Shown: in pieces, positions 7,166-14,165 of the stretch
Position numbering within the stretch: the stretch's first letter is position 1
How the letters are laid out: each line of letters opens with the position of its first letter
IMG/VR virus record: IMGVR_UViG_3300008117_000032
Span: 62,001-126,000 of that record
Origin: a virus
Length of the DNA: 64,000 nucleotides
Reading direction: 5' to 3' (one strand)
Made by a program: the position numbers and the translations under genes
The notes under the pieces: model-generated
What the model was told of the DNA's origin: nothing
The model's database searches: none
What the model saw: the letters and a program-made list of their open reading frames with translations, nothing else

Positions 7166-7660
7166 ATGCCTGTCGAACAACATAACTATGTAACCAAAGA
7201 TGAAGTGGAAAGCTCCTATGAGTATAAGTTAATCAAAAGGATTCTTAAAAGGGAATACCCATGGATTATAGATATCAGGGTCCCAAGTGATGAGGAGATA
7301 AACCAATATAACCTCATCTTCCTCGACGTGTTCGTGGACCCCTTCATCCTACAAAAACAAACGGGGTGGCCAATGGTATCATACCTAAGATATTATTTGG
7401 ATAAAAGACTTGGTCATCACCTCCCAAACACTTATGAAACCTCATACCTCGCCACAATGTTTAATGTGGATAGAGAACAGACACAAGATATACAAGCCGA
7501 CGTGGAGAAGACAATGAAATCTGTATCCACATCTAACGCAATCCCCGAAGACCTTAAGATACGTAAAGGTAGAAGCTTCGTGGTGGGGTCATGGATTATC
7601 CCCGAGATAAAAGAGATACCATCTGACGCAGTATTCACTGAACGAAATCGGACATTCTGA
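7166..7660 (+). CDS. Phage protein of unknown function
   Basis: 164 residues (MPVEQHNYVTKDEVESSYEYKL...). The first half (IKRILKREYPWIIDIRVP, IFLDVFVDPFILQKQTG) has the helix-strand layout of the other small alpha/beta proteins here (3245, 14166, 22449). The second half is charged. No catalytic motif is seen. Confidence 0.6.
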   Translation: MPVEQHNYVTKDEVESSYEYKLIKRILKREYPWIIDIRVPSDEEINQYNLIFLDVFVDPFILQKQTGWPMVSYLRYYLDKRLGHHLPNTYETSYLATMFNVDREQTQDIQADVEKTMKSVSTSNAIPEDLKIRKGRSFVVGSWIIPEIKEIPSDAVFTERNRTF

Positions 7661-7880
7661 CAAAACCAAATTAACTTTTCCACATCCTATCTGTTGATAA
7701 ATGTATAGGGGGTGGGAATAACTATTTATCCACAACACCCCCCTTCGGCATGGGGGCATACCCCCCTATGGGGGCCCCCCTCCCCCCGTATCCCCCCTTA
7801 TGTAGGTCAAAATGTCAGTTTTGGGGGGGATAATACCTTGAATAACGCAAAAAAAATTTTTGGGAAAAATTGTCCTTTTT
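7661..7880. other. Non-coding region with C/G homopolymer blocks
   Basis: DnaA-box-like TTTTCCACA (7676) and TTATCCACA (7726) are followed at 7735-7835 by a chain of five- to seven-base C or G runs (ACCCCCC, TGGGGG, GGCCCCCC, CCCCCCG, TTGGGGGGG). Several pair to form hairpins. This is unlike the AT-rich surroundings. It may be a terminator or cis signal; no gene is supported. Confidence 0.5.
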
Positions 7881-7885
7881 CGGTA

Positions 7886-7893
7886 TATTTATA
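7886..7893 (+). promoter_or_regulatory. TATTTATA late-type promoter box
   Basis: TATTTATA 14 bases before the ATG at 7908, within a module (AAAATTTTTGGGAAAAA, TCCTTTTT, TATTTATA) repeated before several genes to 11.8 kb. Confidence 0.55.
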
Positions 7894-7907
7894 ATAAAAT
7901 TATTTAT

Positions 7908-8291
7908 ATGTCAAAAGTTATAAAACTTACAGAACAAGATTTGGTTCGTTTGGCGAAAAGAGTAATTCAAGAACAATCAGAGACTTTAGAATCTTTTTTA
8001 CAAATGGTAAAAAAAGATTTTTTAAAGAAAGGATTCAAACTTATTAAAAGCAATTATTCACTTTTATCAATGTACAAGAGACCTTACACGGTTGATTTTT
8101 ATGATGAAGGAGGTCAAAAAAAATTGATTTTAAGTGACACGGGGACAAGTCCAGAATCTACAATAATTTATTTGAATAACTATAGTATGTTCGGACCTTT
8201 CGTTGTAGAATATTTTAAAGGTGGAAAAAAAATCAAAACAGAAAAATTGGATGGATATAAAATTGGGCAACTTCTCCAAAACTTTGGGTAA
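7908..8291 (+). CDS. Tagged protein (LTExDL class), paralog of 9725-10165
   Basis: 127 residues. The leader MSKVIKLTEQDLVRLAKRVI runs into Q-E-Q, giving an I-Q-E cleavage consensus. The mature part (FLQMVKKDFLKKGFKLI..., GPFVVEYFKGGKKIKTEKL) aligns with 9725-10165 over its whole length, so the two arose by duplication. Function unknown. I chose the ATG at 7908, not the TTG-type start at 7860, because it follows the TATTTATA box and begins the leader. Confidence 0.7.
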   Translation: MSKVIKLTEQDLVRLAKRVIQEQSETLESFLQMVKKDFLKKGFKLIKSNYSLLSMYKRPYTVDFYDEGGQKKLILSDTGTSPESTIIYLNNYSMFGPFVVEYFKGGKKIKTEKLDGYKIGQLLQNFG

Positions 8292-8315
8292 TAAAGAAAT
8301 TTAACTATAAACATG

Positions 8316-8346
8316 ACCCTCTTCCGAAACGAAGGGGGTTTTTTAA
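8316..8346 (+). terminator. Cassette terminator 1
   Basis: ACCCTCTTC, six-base loop, GAAGGGGGTTTTTT. First of seven near-identical terminators between 8.3 and 11.8 kb. Confidence 0.85.
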
Positions 8347-8355
8347 TTTGAAATT

Positions 8356-8387
8356 TTTGGGAAAAAAAAGAACATTTCTTATTTTTG
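8356..8387 (+). promoter_or_regulatory. Bacteroidota-type promoter
   Basis: TTTG at 8356-8359, a 20-base spacer and TATTTTTG at 8380-8387 match the TTTG / TAnnTTTG (-33/-7) consensus of Bacteroidota sigma-A. The ATG at 8392 follows after four bases, so the mRNA would be nearly leaderless. Confidence 0.6.
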
Positions 8388-8391
8388 TGTT

Positions 8392-8643
8392 ATGGAAAAT
8401 TTATGGATAAAATCACATCAGTTTATTTTGGATTGTAATGTTGGGGACCATTATATGAATGGGAGTAATAAGGTCTCGGTTGTTAGAAGGTCACCGAAAA
8501 GAATATATTTTTCAAATGGGGAACTTATAACAATCAAAAAAAGTAAACATGGGTTTTATCATTTGTCGGGTAGGAATGTAAACCAAGTATTGAGAGATAT
8601 TGAAGGTTATATTCTTTTTCTAAAACACGACCATTTGATTTAA
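8392..8643 (+). CDS. Small protein of unknown function
   Basis: 83 residues (MENLWIKSHQFILDCNVGD...). It is the only gene in this cassette array without a leader and with a host-type promoter, so it may be expressed early. It is beta-rich and basic (VSVVRRSPKRIYFSNGELI) and may be a small DNA- or RNA-binding protein, without motif support. Confidence 0.55.
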   Translation: MENLWIKSHQFILDCNVGDHYMNGSNKVSVVRRSPKRIYFSNGELITIKKSKHGFYHLSGRNVNQVLRDIEGYILFLKHDHLI

Positions 8644-8677
8644 TTTATCCTTCAACTGAGAAAAAAATTTTTGGGAG

Positions 8678-8685
8678 TATTTATT
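8678..8685 (+). promoter_or_regulatory. TATTTATT late-type promoter box
   Basis: TATTTATT directly after AAATTTTTGGGAG and 13 bases before the ATG at 8699. Confidence 0.55.
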
Positions 8686-8698
8686 GGAAACATATTTT

Positions 8699-8995
8699 AT
8701 GAATAGAAGTTTCAGTAAAATAAGACATATTCAGGAATCAAATTTAATGTTGGAAAAAAGATTATTGAAGGAACAACCTGAAAGTAGATTTGGTATGCAC
8801 AATCTTTCTGAACAATCAACTCCTCAAACAATAAAATCAGACCCTAATGCGGTTAAATCAACTGAAGAACTAATAAAAAATATTAAATCAGGTTTTTGTA
8901 TTCCCTCATATGAGTATGGTTCTAGAACAAGAATAGATTGTAAGGATAAAAGATATTATGAAATAAGATACTACAGACGATTCGGTCAAAGTTAA
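8699..8995 (+). CDS. Tagged protein (SKIRHIQE class)
   Basis: 98 residues. The leader MNRSFSKIRHIQESNLMLEK ends RLLKEQ (L-K-E) and is almost identical to that of 10657-11163, although the rest differs. The C-terminal ~40 residues (GFCIPSYEYGSRTRIDCKDK...) carry two Cys and many Tyr/Arg. Function unknown; probable small capsid-internal protein. The reading from 8684 would begin upstream of the leader. Confidence 0.65.
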   Translation: MNRSFSKIRHIQESNLMLEKRLLKEQPESRFGMHNLSEQSTPQTIKSDPNAVKSTEELIKNIKSGFCIPSYEYGSRTRIDCKDKRYYEIRYYRRFGQS

Positions 8996-9006
8996 TCTGA
9001 AATAAG

Positions 9007-9036
9007 ACCCTCTTCAATTACGAAGGGGGTTTTTTC
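9007..9036 (+). terminator. Cassette terminator 2
   Basis: ACCCTCTTC-AATTAC-GAAGGGGG then six T. Confidence 0.85.
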
Positions 9037-9076
9037 TTAAAAAAATTTTTTGGGAAAAAATTGTCCTTTTTGGGTC

Positions 9077-9084
9077 TATTTATA
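9077..9084 (+). promoter_or_regulatory. TATTTATA late-type promoter box
   Basis: TATTTATA 14 bases before the ATG at 9099, preceded by the TTTTTTGGGAAAAAATTGTC module. Confidence 0.55.
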
Positions 9085-9098
9085 GTAAAATAAGTTAT

Positions 9099-9614
9099 AT
9101 GTCGAAAATTATAAAATTAACTGAATCCGACTTGTTGAATTTGGTTAAGAGAGTTATAAAAGAACAAGCACCTATGGCTCAAGTTCCTTTGTTAACTGTT
9201 CTTGCAACTCCAGCTTTGGTTAATGCTTCAAGCGACGGAACTGGTACAATTTATCTTTCACAAAGAGACAACAAAGGACAGAACATTCCAAACACAACTT
9301 ACAAATACAGTGTAAAAGGGGTGTATGACCCAGGTTCATTTTTACCTAACGTGCCTTTTAATGTAATTTTGAGAAATGTTAGAAGAGACAGACAAGGAAC
9401 ATTACTGGGAGAAGCTCAACCATCAGGTAATGCTATGAAAAAAATCATGAAAGAATTAATTCCTACCGACGCTCTGACCTCCGATGGATGGATGAAATTT
9501 AGAGTACCTCAAGACAAACTAAATGCGGGATTACAATCTTTGGCTGGTAATCAAGGAAAAAGTGCAACTATTGACGCGGGTAATGGTGTAAAAATTAAGC
9601 TCTCTTTAATTTAA
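9099..9614 (+). CDS. Tagged protein (LTExDL class)
   Basis: 171 residues. The leader MSKIIKLTESDLLNLVKRVI ends I-K-E. The mature part is Ala/Asn/Gly-rich and looks all-beta (GTIYLSQRDNKGQ, VPFNVILRNVRRDR, SATIDAGNGVKIKLSLI). No catalytic motif. It has its own promoter box and terminator. Confidence 0.65.
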   Translation: MSKIIKLTESDLLNLVKRVIKEQAPMAQVPLLTVLATPALVNASSDGTGTIYLSQRDNKGQNIPNTTYKYSVKGVYDPGSFLPNVPFNVILRNVRRDRQGTLLGEAQPSGNAMKKIMKELIPTDALTSDGWMKFRVPQDKLNAGLQSLAGNQGKSATIDAGNGVKIKLSLI

Positions 9615-9633
9615 TTATATTTTTTTAAAACAA

Positions 9634-9665
9634 GACCCTCTTCTGAAAAGAAGGGGGTTTTTTAT
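9634..9665 (+). terminator. Cassette terminator 3
   Basis: ACCCTCTTCTGAAAAGAAGGGGGTTTTTT-type hairpin. Confidence 0.85.
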
Positions 9666-9702
9666 TTTAAAATTTTTGGGAAAAAATTCTCCTTTTTTGG
9701 TA

Positions 9703-9710
9703 TATTTATT
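9703..9710 (+). promoter_or_regulatory. TATTTATT late-type promoter box
   Basis: TATTTATT 14 bases before the ATG at 9725, with the same upstream module as at 7886 and 9077. Confidence 0.55.
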
Positions 9711-9724
9711 GGAAAATAAATTCT

Positions 9725-10165
9725 ATGTCAAAGATTATAAGATTAACAGAAAACGATTTGATTCGTTTGGTTAATAAAGTTATTAAAGAACAAAATACAA
9801 AGACTGATGGTGAAAATGATATATATGGTGGTTTTTTAAATAAAATTAAAAATATACTTAGAGAAAAGGGATATAATAATGTAAAAAAACAGAAACTAAA
9901 TATCTATACCGAGAACCTTATTAGTATGGCAAAAGGAAACAACAAAGTTGAAAATTTTTCGGATGATGAAGGGGATTTTATACAATTGAGTAAAAATAAT
10001 CACCCTAATTATGAATTCAAAAAAATATATTTTAGTGGACTAAAAGACATTAATGGACCATACAAAGTTGAATATTATACAAGGGTTGGGGACGAGAAAC
10101 CCAAATTAATTAAAACTGAAAATATGAATAGGGGTCAAGTATTCAAATTGATACAAAGTTTGTAA
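9725..10165 (+). CDS. Tagged protein (LTExDL class), paralog of 7908-8291
   Basis: 146 residues. The leader MSKIIRLTENDLIRLVNKVI ends I-K-E. Mature-part landmarks shared with 7908-8291 are a helix FLNKIKNILREKGYNNVKK and GPYKVEYY...KLIKTENMNRGQVFKL. It is longer by an acidic central insert. Function unknown. Confidence 0.7.
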   Translation: MSKIIRLTENDLIRLVNKVIKEQNTKTDGENDIYGGFLNKIKNILREKGYNNVKKQKLNIYTENLISMAKGNNKVENFSDDEGDFIQLSKNNHPNYEFKKIYFSGLKDINGPYKVEYYTRVGDEKPKLIKTENMNRGQVFKLIQSL

Positions 10166-10195
10166 GATACTAATAATCTTAATTTATAGAACAAA

Positions 10196-10226
10196 ACCCT
10201 CTTCAATTACGAAGGGGGTTTTTTCA
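10196..10226 (+). terminator. Cassette terminator 4
   Basis: ACCCTCTTC-AATTAC-GAAGGGGG then six T. Confidence 0.85.
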
Positions 10227-10243
10227 TTTTAAAATTTTTGGGA

Positions 10244-10251
10244 TATTTATT
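10244..10251 (+). promoter_or_regulatory. TATTTATT late-type promoter box, short spacing
   Basis: TATTTATT only four bases before the ATG at 10256; TTTTTGGG directly abuts the box. Transcription would start at about the ATG. Confidence 0.55.
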
Positions 10252-10255
10252 TCAT

Positions 10256-10555
10256 ATGAAAAAGATAGTAAAACTCACAGAATCTGACTTAACAAGATTG
10301 GTTAATAAGATAGTAAAGGAACAAAGAAGAGAGGATGACCCTACTGAAGATTATTTTAAAGTAATTGATATGGTTGCAAATCACGCAATGGATGAGGAGG
10401 AGGATTTGGATGAGGTTGAAAGATGTATTAATGAAATTTATAAAATAATGCATGAGGCTTATCAAGACGACGATTTGACTGATGAACAAGCCGATGAGAT
10501 TATTGATTATGCAAAGGAGGTTGTTAAAGAATTGGAATCAATGTTTGATGAATAA
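10256..10555 (+). CDS. Tagged acidic protein (LTExDL class)
   Basis: 99 residues. The leader MKKIVKLTESDLTRLVNKIV ends V-K-E before Q, a near match to the cleavage consensus. The mature part is helical and very acidic (MDEEEDLDEVERCINE, DDDLTDEQADEIIDYAKE). An acidic capsid-internal protein could neutralise packaged-DNA counterions or mimic DNA; both ideas are inference. Confidence 0.65.
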   Translation: MKKIVKLTESDLTRLVNKIVKEQRREDDPTEDYFKVIDMVANHAMDEEEDLDEVERCINEIYKIMHEAYQDDDLTDEQADEIIDYAKEVVKELESMFDE

Positions 10556-10579
10556 CATCATTGTGAATTATAGAACAAG

Positions 10580-10610
10580 ACCCTCTTCAATTTCGAAGGG
10601 GGTTTTTTCA
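10580..10610 (+). terminator. Cassette terminator 5
   Basis: ACCCTCTTC-AATTTC-GAAGGGGG then six T. Confidence 0.85.
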
Positions 10611-10635
10611 TTTAAAAATTTTTGGGAAAATTTTG

Positions 10636-10643
10636 TATTTATT
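10636..10643 (+). promoter_or_regulatory. TATTTATT late-type promoter box
   Basis: TATTTATT 13 bases before the ATG at 10657, following AAAAATTTTTGGGAAAATTT. Confidence 0.55.
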
Positions 10644-10656
10644 ATAAAATCAAATT

Positions 10657-11163
10657 ATGAATAGAAGTTATAGTAAAATCAGACACATACAAGAAGCCAA
10701 CATCAGATTGGAAAAGAGATTATTGAAAGAAGATGAATCTCAAGTTCTTGACGTGATTAATAATGAACTATCAACAGTTGGGGAAGAACCCGTATCGACT
10801 GAAGATATTGAATTTGCGTTGAACGATTGTCCACTTGAAACTCCTCCAACTGCGGATGAGAAACAAAAGACAATGCTTCAGAAAATCAAAGAACAAATCG
10901 ATGGTCTGACTTCAGCCAAAGATGTTAAGGAGTTAATCAAAAAGGTTAAATCAATTTTCAAAAGAAAAACTCAAAGTGAACAAGTGGGAGAGATTGTAAC
11001 AATTGGTGCAATGGCAATCCCTGTTGTTTTCATTCAGGTGTTTGCAGGTATTATCATTTTAATGTTGGTTGTTAAACTAATCAAATTGATTGGTGGCAAC
11101 ACAAGAACGAGTAAGGAATGTAGACAAGCATCAAGAAGAATGAGAAAATATGGTCCGCTCTAA
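10657..11163 (+). CDS. Tagged membrane-active protein (SKIRHIQE class)
   Basis: 168 residues. The leader MNRSYSKIRHIQEANIRLEK ends RLLKE (L-K-E). A charged helical middle (EKQKTMLQKIKEQIDGL) is followed at about residues 108-147 by a long hydrophobic stretch (VTIGAMAIPVVFIQVF, GIIILMLVVKLIKLIG) and a basic tail (CRQASRRMRKYG). A capsid protein with a membrane segment suggests it inserts into the inner membrane on ejection. Function unknown. Confidence 0.65.
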   Translation: MNRSYSKIRHIQEANIRLEKRLLKEDESQVLDVINNELSTVGEEPVSTEDIEFALNDCPLETPPTADEKQKTMLQKIKEQIDGLTSAKDVKELIKKVKSIFKRKTQSEQVGEIVTIGAMAIPVVFIQVFAGIIILMLVVKLIKLIGGNTRTSKECRQASRRMRKYGPL

Positions 11164-11185
11164 TAAAACATTTCAAAATAACAAG

Positions 11186-11216
11186 ACCCTCTTCAATTAC
11201 GAAGGGGGTTTTTTAT
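11186..11216 (+). terminator. Cassette terminator 6
   Basis: ACCCTCTTC-AATTAC-GAAGGGGG then six T. Confidence 0.85.
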
Positions 11217-11225
11217 TTCCGAATA

Positions 11226-11233
11226 TATTTATA
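11226..11233 (+). promoter_or_regulatory. TATTTATA late-type promoter box
   Basis: TATTTATA 14 bases before the ATG at 11248. Confidence 0.55.
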
Positions 11234-11247
11234 ATAAAATTAAAATT

Positions 11248-11721
11248 ATGAAACACATTTTAAACAATATTTCTGAAGAAGAAAAAAACGCCATCCGTGA
11301 ACAACATAAAGGTGGAATGAGAGTTTACAACGAGAAGTTCAAACAATTGGTTGAAACTAAACAAGGTGATGTAAAACCATATTTGACCGAATCAGCTGAA
11401 GCACAATCAATGATTGATGCGGCAATACAAAAATTTGAAAGTGGTGCAAAACCTGACCCTAAAATACAGGAAAAAATCAAAAAATGTATCACATCAAAAC
11501 AACTCACAAGTTTAATGTTTTTAACTACAAGTGCTGGAGCTTATGCTCTTGGAATCGTTGCTATGTTAATTGCAAACCCTGTTGGATTGGTTGCTGGAGG
11601 TGTGTTGGCATTATCTTCACTAATTGTAATCTTTTTAACAGGATTACCTGAAGACCAAGGTGGTTTAGGTTCTGACCCAGCGAAAGATGTAAAAGCATTG
11701 TTAAGTTGTATTGGGATTTAA
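11248..11721 (+). CDS. Tagged membrane-active protein (ISEEEKNAIREQ leader)
   Basis: 157 residues. The leader MKHILNNISEEEKNAIREQH ends I-R-E and resembles the start of the gene at 39983. Residues ~85-130 form two hydrophobic segments (LMFLTTSAGAYALGIVAML, PVGLVAGGVLALSSLIVIF). The remainder is soluble with two Cys near the ends. Probably a capsid-stored protein that enters the host membrane; activity unknown. Confidence 0.65.
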   Translation: MKHILNNISEEEKNAIREQHKGGMRVYNEKFKQLVETKQGDVKPYLTESAEAQSMIDAAIQKFESGAKPDPKIQEKIKKCITSKQLTSLMFLTTSAGAYALGIVAMLIANPVGLVAGGVLALSSLIVIFLTGLPEDQGGLGSDPAKDVKALLSCIGI

Positions 11722-11745
11722 AAAAAAAATAATTTCTATAACAAG

Positions 11746-11777
11746 ACCCTCTTCATTCACGAAGGGGGTTTTTTATT
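11746..11777 (+). terminator. Cassette terminator 7
   Basis: ACCCTCTTC-ATTCAC-GAAGGGGG then six T. Confidence 0.85.
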
Positions 11778-11785
11778 TCCCAAAG

Positions 11786-11793
11786 TATTTATT
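11786..11793 (+). promoter_or_regulatory. TATTTATT late-type promoter box, short spacing
   Basis: TATTTATT five bases before the ATG at 11799. Confidence 0.55.
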
Positions 11794-11798
11794 GTAAT

Positions 11799-12449
11799 AT
11801 GAAATACATTATCACAGAATCTCAATTGAAGACCATCATGATGGAACAAGGTTATTCAACAGATTACGAAAGACGTGAATTAAAGAAGGTTGATAATCAA
11901 GTCGCAGCTCAGAATAAATTGGGTAAGTTGGGTCCAAATTTGGATGCTGATGATTATGCTGATATTGTTTCAGGTTTGGTTGATGCTGTACCAGGAATTG
12001 GTAATCTAATATCAATTGGTATTGATGTTACACATGCTCTCACATATGTTGTTAGGTATTTCTTTGCAAAGACAACTGAAGAAAAAATTGAAATGTCTTT
12101 ATTGGCGGTTGTTACATTTGCTTCGTCACTAATTCCTGTTGGAGGTAATGCCTCAAACATTGCTGCGAGAGTGGAAGTAAAATCTTTATTAAAAAAGACA
12201 CCGTTTGAACTTCGTGTGATTATGAAAAACATGGGTATAATAAAATCTGCAGGTTTCAACTTAGCAAAAGAACCTTGGAAATATTCCTTCATGATTGCTC
12301 TTGTAAAAATATTCAAATCAAAAGCCGCAGATGCTCTCGCTATTGTCTCAAGCAAACTCGCAGCTTTATCAAATAAATCAAAAGAGTTGAAACCTTATAT
12401 TGATGACTTCAATACACAAATCAAAGATGTTCAAACAATGTTGGCATAG
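11799..12449 (+). CDS. Tagged hydrophobic protein, pre-toxin-like region (KYIITE class)
   Basis: 216 residues. The leader MKYIITESQLKTIMMEQ ends M-M-E. The core (DAVPGIGNLISIGIDVTHAL, then LLAVVTFASSLIPVGG) has two Pro-Gly hydrophobic hairpins with an acidic residue between. That layout resembles the pre-toxin/membrane-translocation modules of polymorphic toxins and is shared with 16615-17229. A helical C-terminal half follows. A role in membrane passage or pore formation after ejection is inferred. Confidence 0.6.
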   Translation: MKYIITESQLKTIMMEQGYSTDYERRELKKVDNQVAAQNKLGKLGPNLDADDYADIVSGLVDAVPGIGNLISIGIDVTHALTYVVRYFFAKTTEEKIEMSLLAVVTFASSLIPVGGNASNIAARVEVKSLLKKTPFELRVIMKNMGIIKSAGFNLAKEPWKYSFMIALVKIFKSKAADALAIVSSKLAALSNKSKELKPYIDDFNTQIKDVQTMLA

Positions 12450-12470
12450 TAAAAACAATTATACTTATTA

Positions 12471-12500
12471 AACCCCTACTTCATACAGAGGGGTTTTTTA
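12471..12500 (+). terminator. Rho-independent terminator
   Basis: ACCCCT...AGGGGTTTTTT hairpin ending the first cassette array; its sequence differs from the seven preceding copies. Confidence 0.8.
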
Positions 12501-12506
12501 TTTGTG

Positions 12507-12532
12507 GGAATTGGAATTATATTTCCAATTCC
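12507..12532. repeat. 10-base-arm inverted repeat in a non-coding gap
   Basis: GGAATTGGAA, six-base spacer, TTCCAATTCC. Partial copies of the half-site (TGGAAAC, TTGGAAATATG) follow to about 12590. It may be an operator for the small-gene cluster that starts at 12710. The rest of 12533-12709 is AT-rich with no gene. Confidence 0.5.
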
Positions 12533-12709
12533 TTTATAATATGTAAAATGGAAACCTTCTATTTTGTAAAATTGGAAATATGTTTCTAAAACAAGTATTC
12601 CACTACGTTCCATAGACAAGACCCCTCTTTTTTTATTTACCCCTTTATAGTCAAAAAAAAATTTTTGGAAATTTTTTGTAAAAGGTCTATGTTTGCAAAA
12701 AAATAGTAT

Positions 12710-12808
12710 ATGGATTATTCATTGATAATTTTCTTTGGGGTTGCTATTCTCATATTTGGGGGGACAATACTTCATGAGTATTTGTTTGATAAAAAAGATG
12801 ATAAATGA
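12710..12808 (+). CDS. Tiny membrane peptide, 32 aa
   Basis: MDYSLIIFFGVAILIFGG... is one transmembrane segment followed by a charged tail (DKKDDK). Its stop overlaps the next ATG (ATGA). Its partner at 13004 has the same size and layout, so the pair membrane-peptide plus soluble 65-mer seems duplicated. Confidence 0.5.
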   Translation: MDYSLIIFFGVAILIFGGTILHEYLFDKKDDK

Positions 12809-13002
12809 AATTTCCAAGAAATATCTTTCCTTATCTTTATGAGCTTCAGAGATTGGAGGAGTTAGGTCTCAAACAAGAAAGTTATGATTTCAGAAAAGAC
12901 TTCAATGAACTTCTTTGGAAGGAATATAAAAAAAGGTTGGACCTCATTGAATGTAGGGCACTGAATTTAGGGGGAGATAAAAAAATTCATAAAATAGAAT
13001 GA
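12805..13002 (+). CDS. Small helical protein with C-terminal G-D-K-K-I-H box
   Basis: 65 residues, charged and helical (YLYELQRLEELGLKQESYDF...), ending LGGDKKIHKIE. The last ten residues match the ends of the genes at 13102, 13265 and 13766. Four-base overlap with the upstream membrane peptide. Function unknown. Confidence 0.55.
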   Translation: MKFPRNIFPYLYELQRLEELGLKQESYDFRKDFNELLWKEYKKRLDLIECRALNLGGDKKIHKIE

Positions 13003-13003
13003 T

Positions 13004-13102
13004 ATGGATAGTGAAATATTTTATATGTTGATTGGGATTGCATGTCTTGTGGTTGTTGGGGGAATTGTTTATATTATATGGAAAATGAAAATTGAAAAGT
13101 AA
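13004..13102 (+). CDS. Tiny membrane peptide, 32 aa
   Basis: MDSEIFYMLIGIACLVVVGG... has one transmembrane segment and a basic end (KMKIEK). TAATG overlap with the next gene. Same architecture as 12710-12808. Confidence 0.5.
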   Translation: MDSEIFYMLIGIACLVVVGGIVYIIWKMKIEK

Positions 13103-13293
13103 TGAGAGATGCGAAGACAAGATACGAGGAGTATTCGAAGGTCGAGGTTCTTGAGGCAAGGTATAATAAATCCATCAACGGAAAATATTATACCACTTTG
13201 AAAAACATGAGACGAGACATTGAAAGGGGTAAAATGGGAGGGAATAAACATATTCATAGGGTAAATGCAATTAACAATTCACAACAAGGGTAG
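13102..13293 (+). CDS. Small helical protein with C-terminal G-N-K-H-I-H box
   Basis: 63 residues, basic and helical (RYEEYSKVEVLEARYNKS, LKNMRRDIERGKMGG), with NKHIHRV near the end. Overlaps the previous gene by one base and the next by 29. Paralog of its neighbours by the shared box. Confidence 0.5.
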   Translation: MRDAKTRYEEYSKVEVLEARYNKSINGKYYTTLKNMRRDIERGKMGGNKHIHRVNAINNSQQG

Positions 13294-13480
13294 ATTCCCC
13301 CATGCTTATGCTCTTAAAATTATTGGTGGAAGATATTCCGCCAAGGGTGAGGAGTATTATGAGGACCACGAGGAGGAACTTCAATTTGAATATACACAAA
13401 TAATGGAATCAATTTCAAATAGGCTCGAACTTGGGTCAAATAATCAGATACATTCGAGATATGAAAGAAAAGATTTATAA
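13265..13480 (+). CDS. Small helical protein with C-terminal S-N-N-Q-I-H box
   Basis: 71 residues (MQLTIHNKGRFPHAYALKII...). GSNNQIHSRYE near the end is the same box as in the two genes before it. It overlaps both neighbours, as usual in this compact cluster. Confidence 0.5.
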   Translation: MQLTIHNKGRFPHAYALKIIGGRYSAKGEEYYEDHEEELQFEYTQIMESISNRLELGSNNQIHSRYERKDL

Positions 13481-13769
13481 ATTTTTGGATGATTATGTTG
13501 GGGGAGGGACTACTTGTGAGATTATGTATAGTCCACTTAGGACGTGGACCGACACCTATGAGATAAAGTCGGATAGTGGTGTTTTGATATTATGGTTTCA
13601 AGTCAAAAGTGACCAAGTTAAAGTTTATAGGTCTGATTCTTTATGTAAAAAAATCGAAGGATATTTTCCTGTTGAAAACACGGAGTCATGGAAATATGTT
13701 AGAGATTGGTTTGGAGAAAGGAATAATATAAAGGTTTTATCTGACTTATTAAAATTAATTATAAAATGA
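13461..13769 (+). CDS. Small alpha/beta protein, W-V/F family
   Basis: 102 residues from the ATG at 13461 (MKEKIYKFLDDYVGGG...). Beta strands (GVLILWFQVKSDQVKVYRS) precede a helix KYVRDWFGERNNIKVL, matching the tails of 2859, 25686 and 26060. It overlaps the next gene by four bases. Function unknown. Confidence 0.5.
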   Translation: MKEKIYKFLDDYVGGGTTCEIMYSPLRTWTDTYEIKSDSGVLILWFQVKSDQVKVYRSDSLCKKIEGYFPVENTESWKYVRDWFGERNNIKVLSDLLKLIIK

Positions 13770-13963
13770 CAATAGAGGAATTATTGACGAGGAAAATATC
13801 CAACGAAATTGATATTGAGCTTATGAAAAGAGTAATGAAATCTACTAAGGTCTCAAAACAAGGTGTTCAAGGAATAATTGATAAATTGGTGAAGGAACAA
13901 AATTTAAAACTTGAAAGAGAGTTATTGGGAGGAAAAAATAAAATACATGGAACCGAAGATTAA
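13766..13963 (+). CDS. Small helical protein with C-terminal G-K-N-K-I-H box
   Basis: 65 residues. The helix MKRVMKSTKVSKQGVQGIID is followed by LLGGKNKIHGTED. It is the cleanest copy of the shared box and overlaps both neighbours. Confidence 0.5.
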   Translation: MTIEELLTRKISNEIDIELMKRVMKSTKVSKQGVQGIIDKLVKEQNLKLERELLGGKNKIHGTED

Positions 13964-14138
13964 TAAATCATATAGTCTCCCCGAGGGATTTATGGACAAG
14001 TATGAACAGGAAGTTATAAAGCTTGGAAAAATGTCTGATGTTATGAAAGCCATGTATGTTAGGTTGGGGAGGGAGCAGTATGACAAATTATTTAGAGATT
14101 TGCAAAATATGAGTAATCGTGATGTTCACGAAATATAA
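13947..14138 (+). CDS. Small helical protein with degenerate C-terminal box
   Basis: 63 residues (MEPKINKSYSLPEGFMDKYE...), ending MSNRDVHEI, a weaker form of the box. Overlaps the previous gene by 17 bases. Last of the series. Confidence 0.45.
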   Translation: MEPKINKSYSLPEGFMDKYEQEVIKLGKMSDVMKAMYVRLGREQYDKLFRDLQNMSNRDVHEI

Positions 14139-14165
14139 GACATGTGCGTGTAGTATTTATTATTG

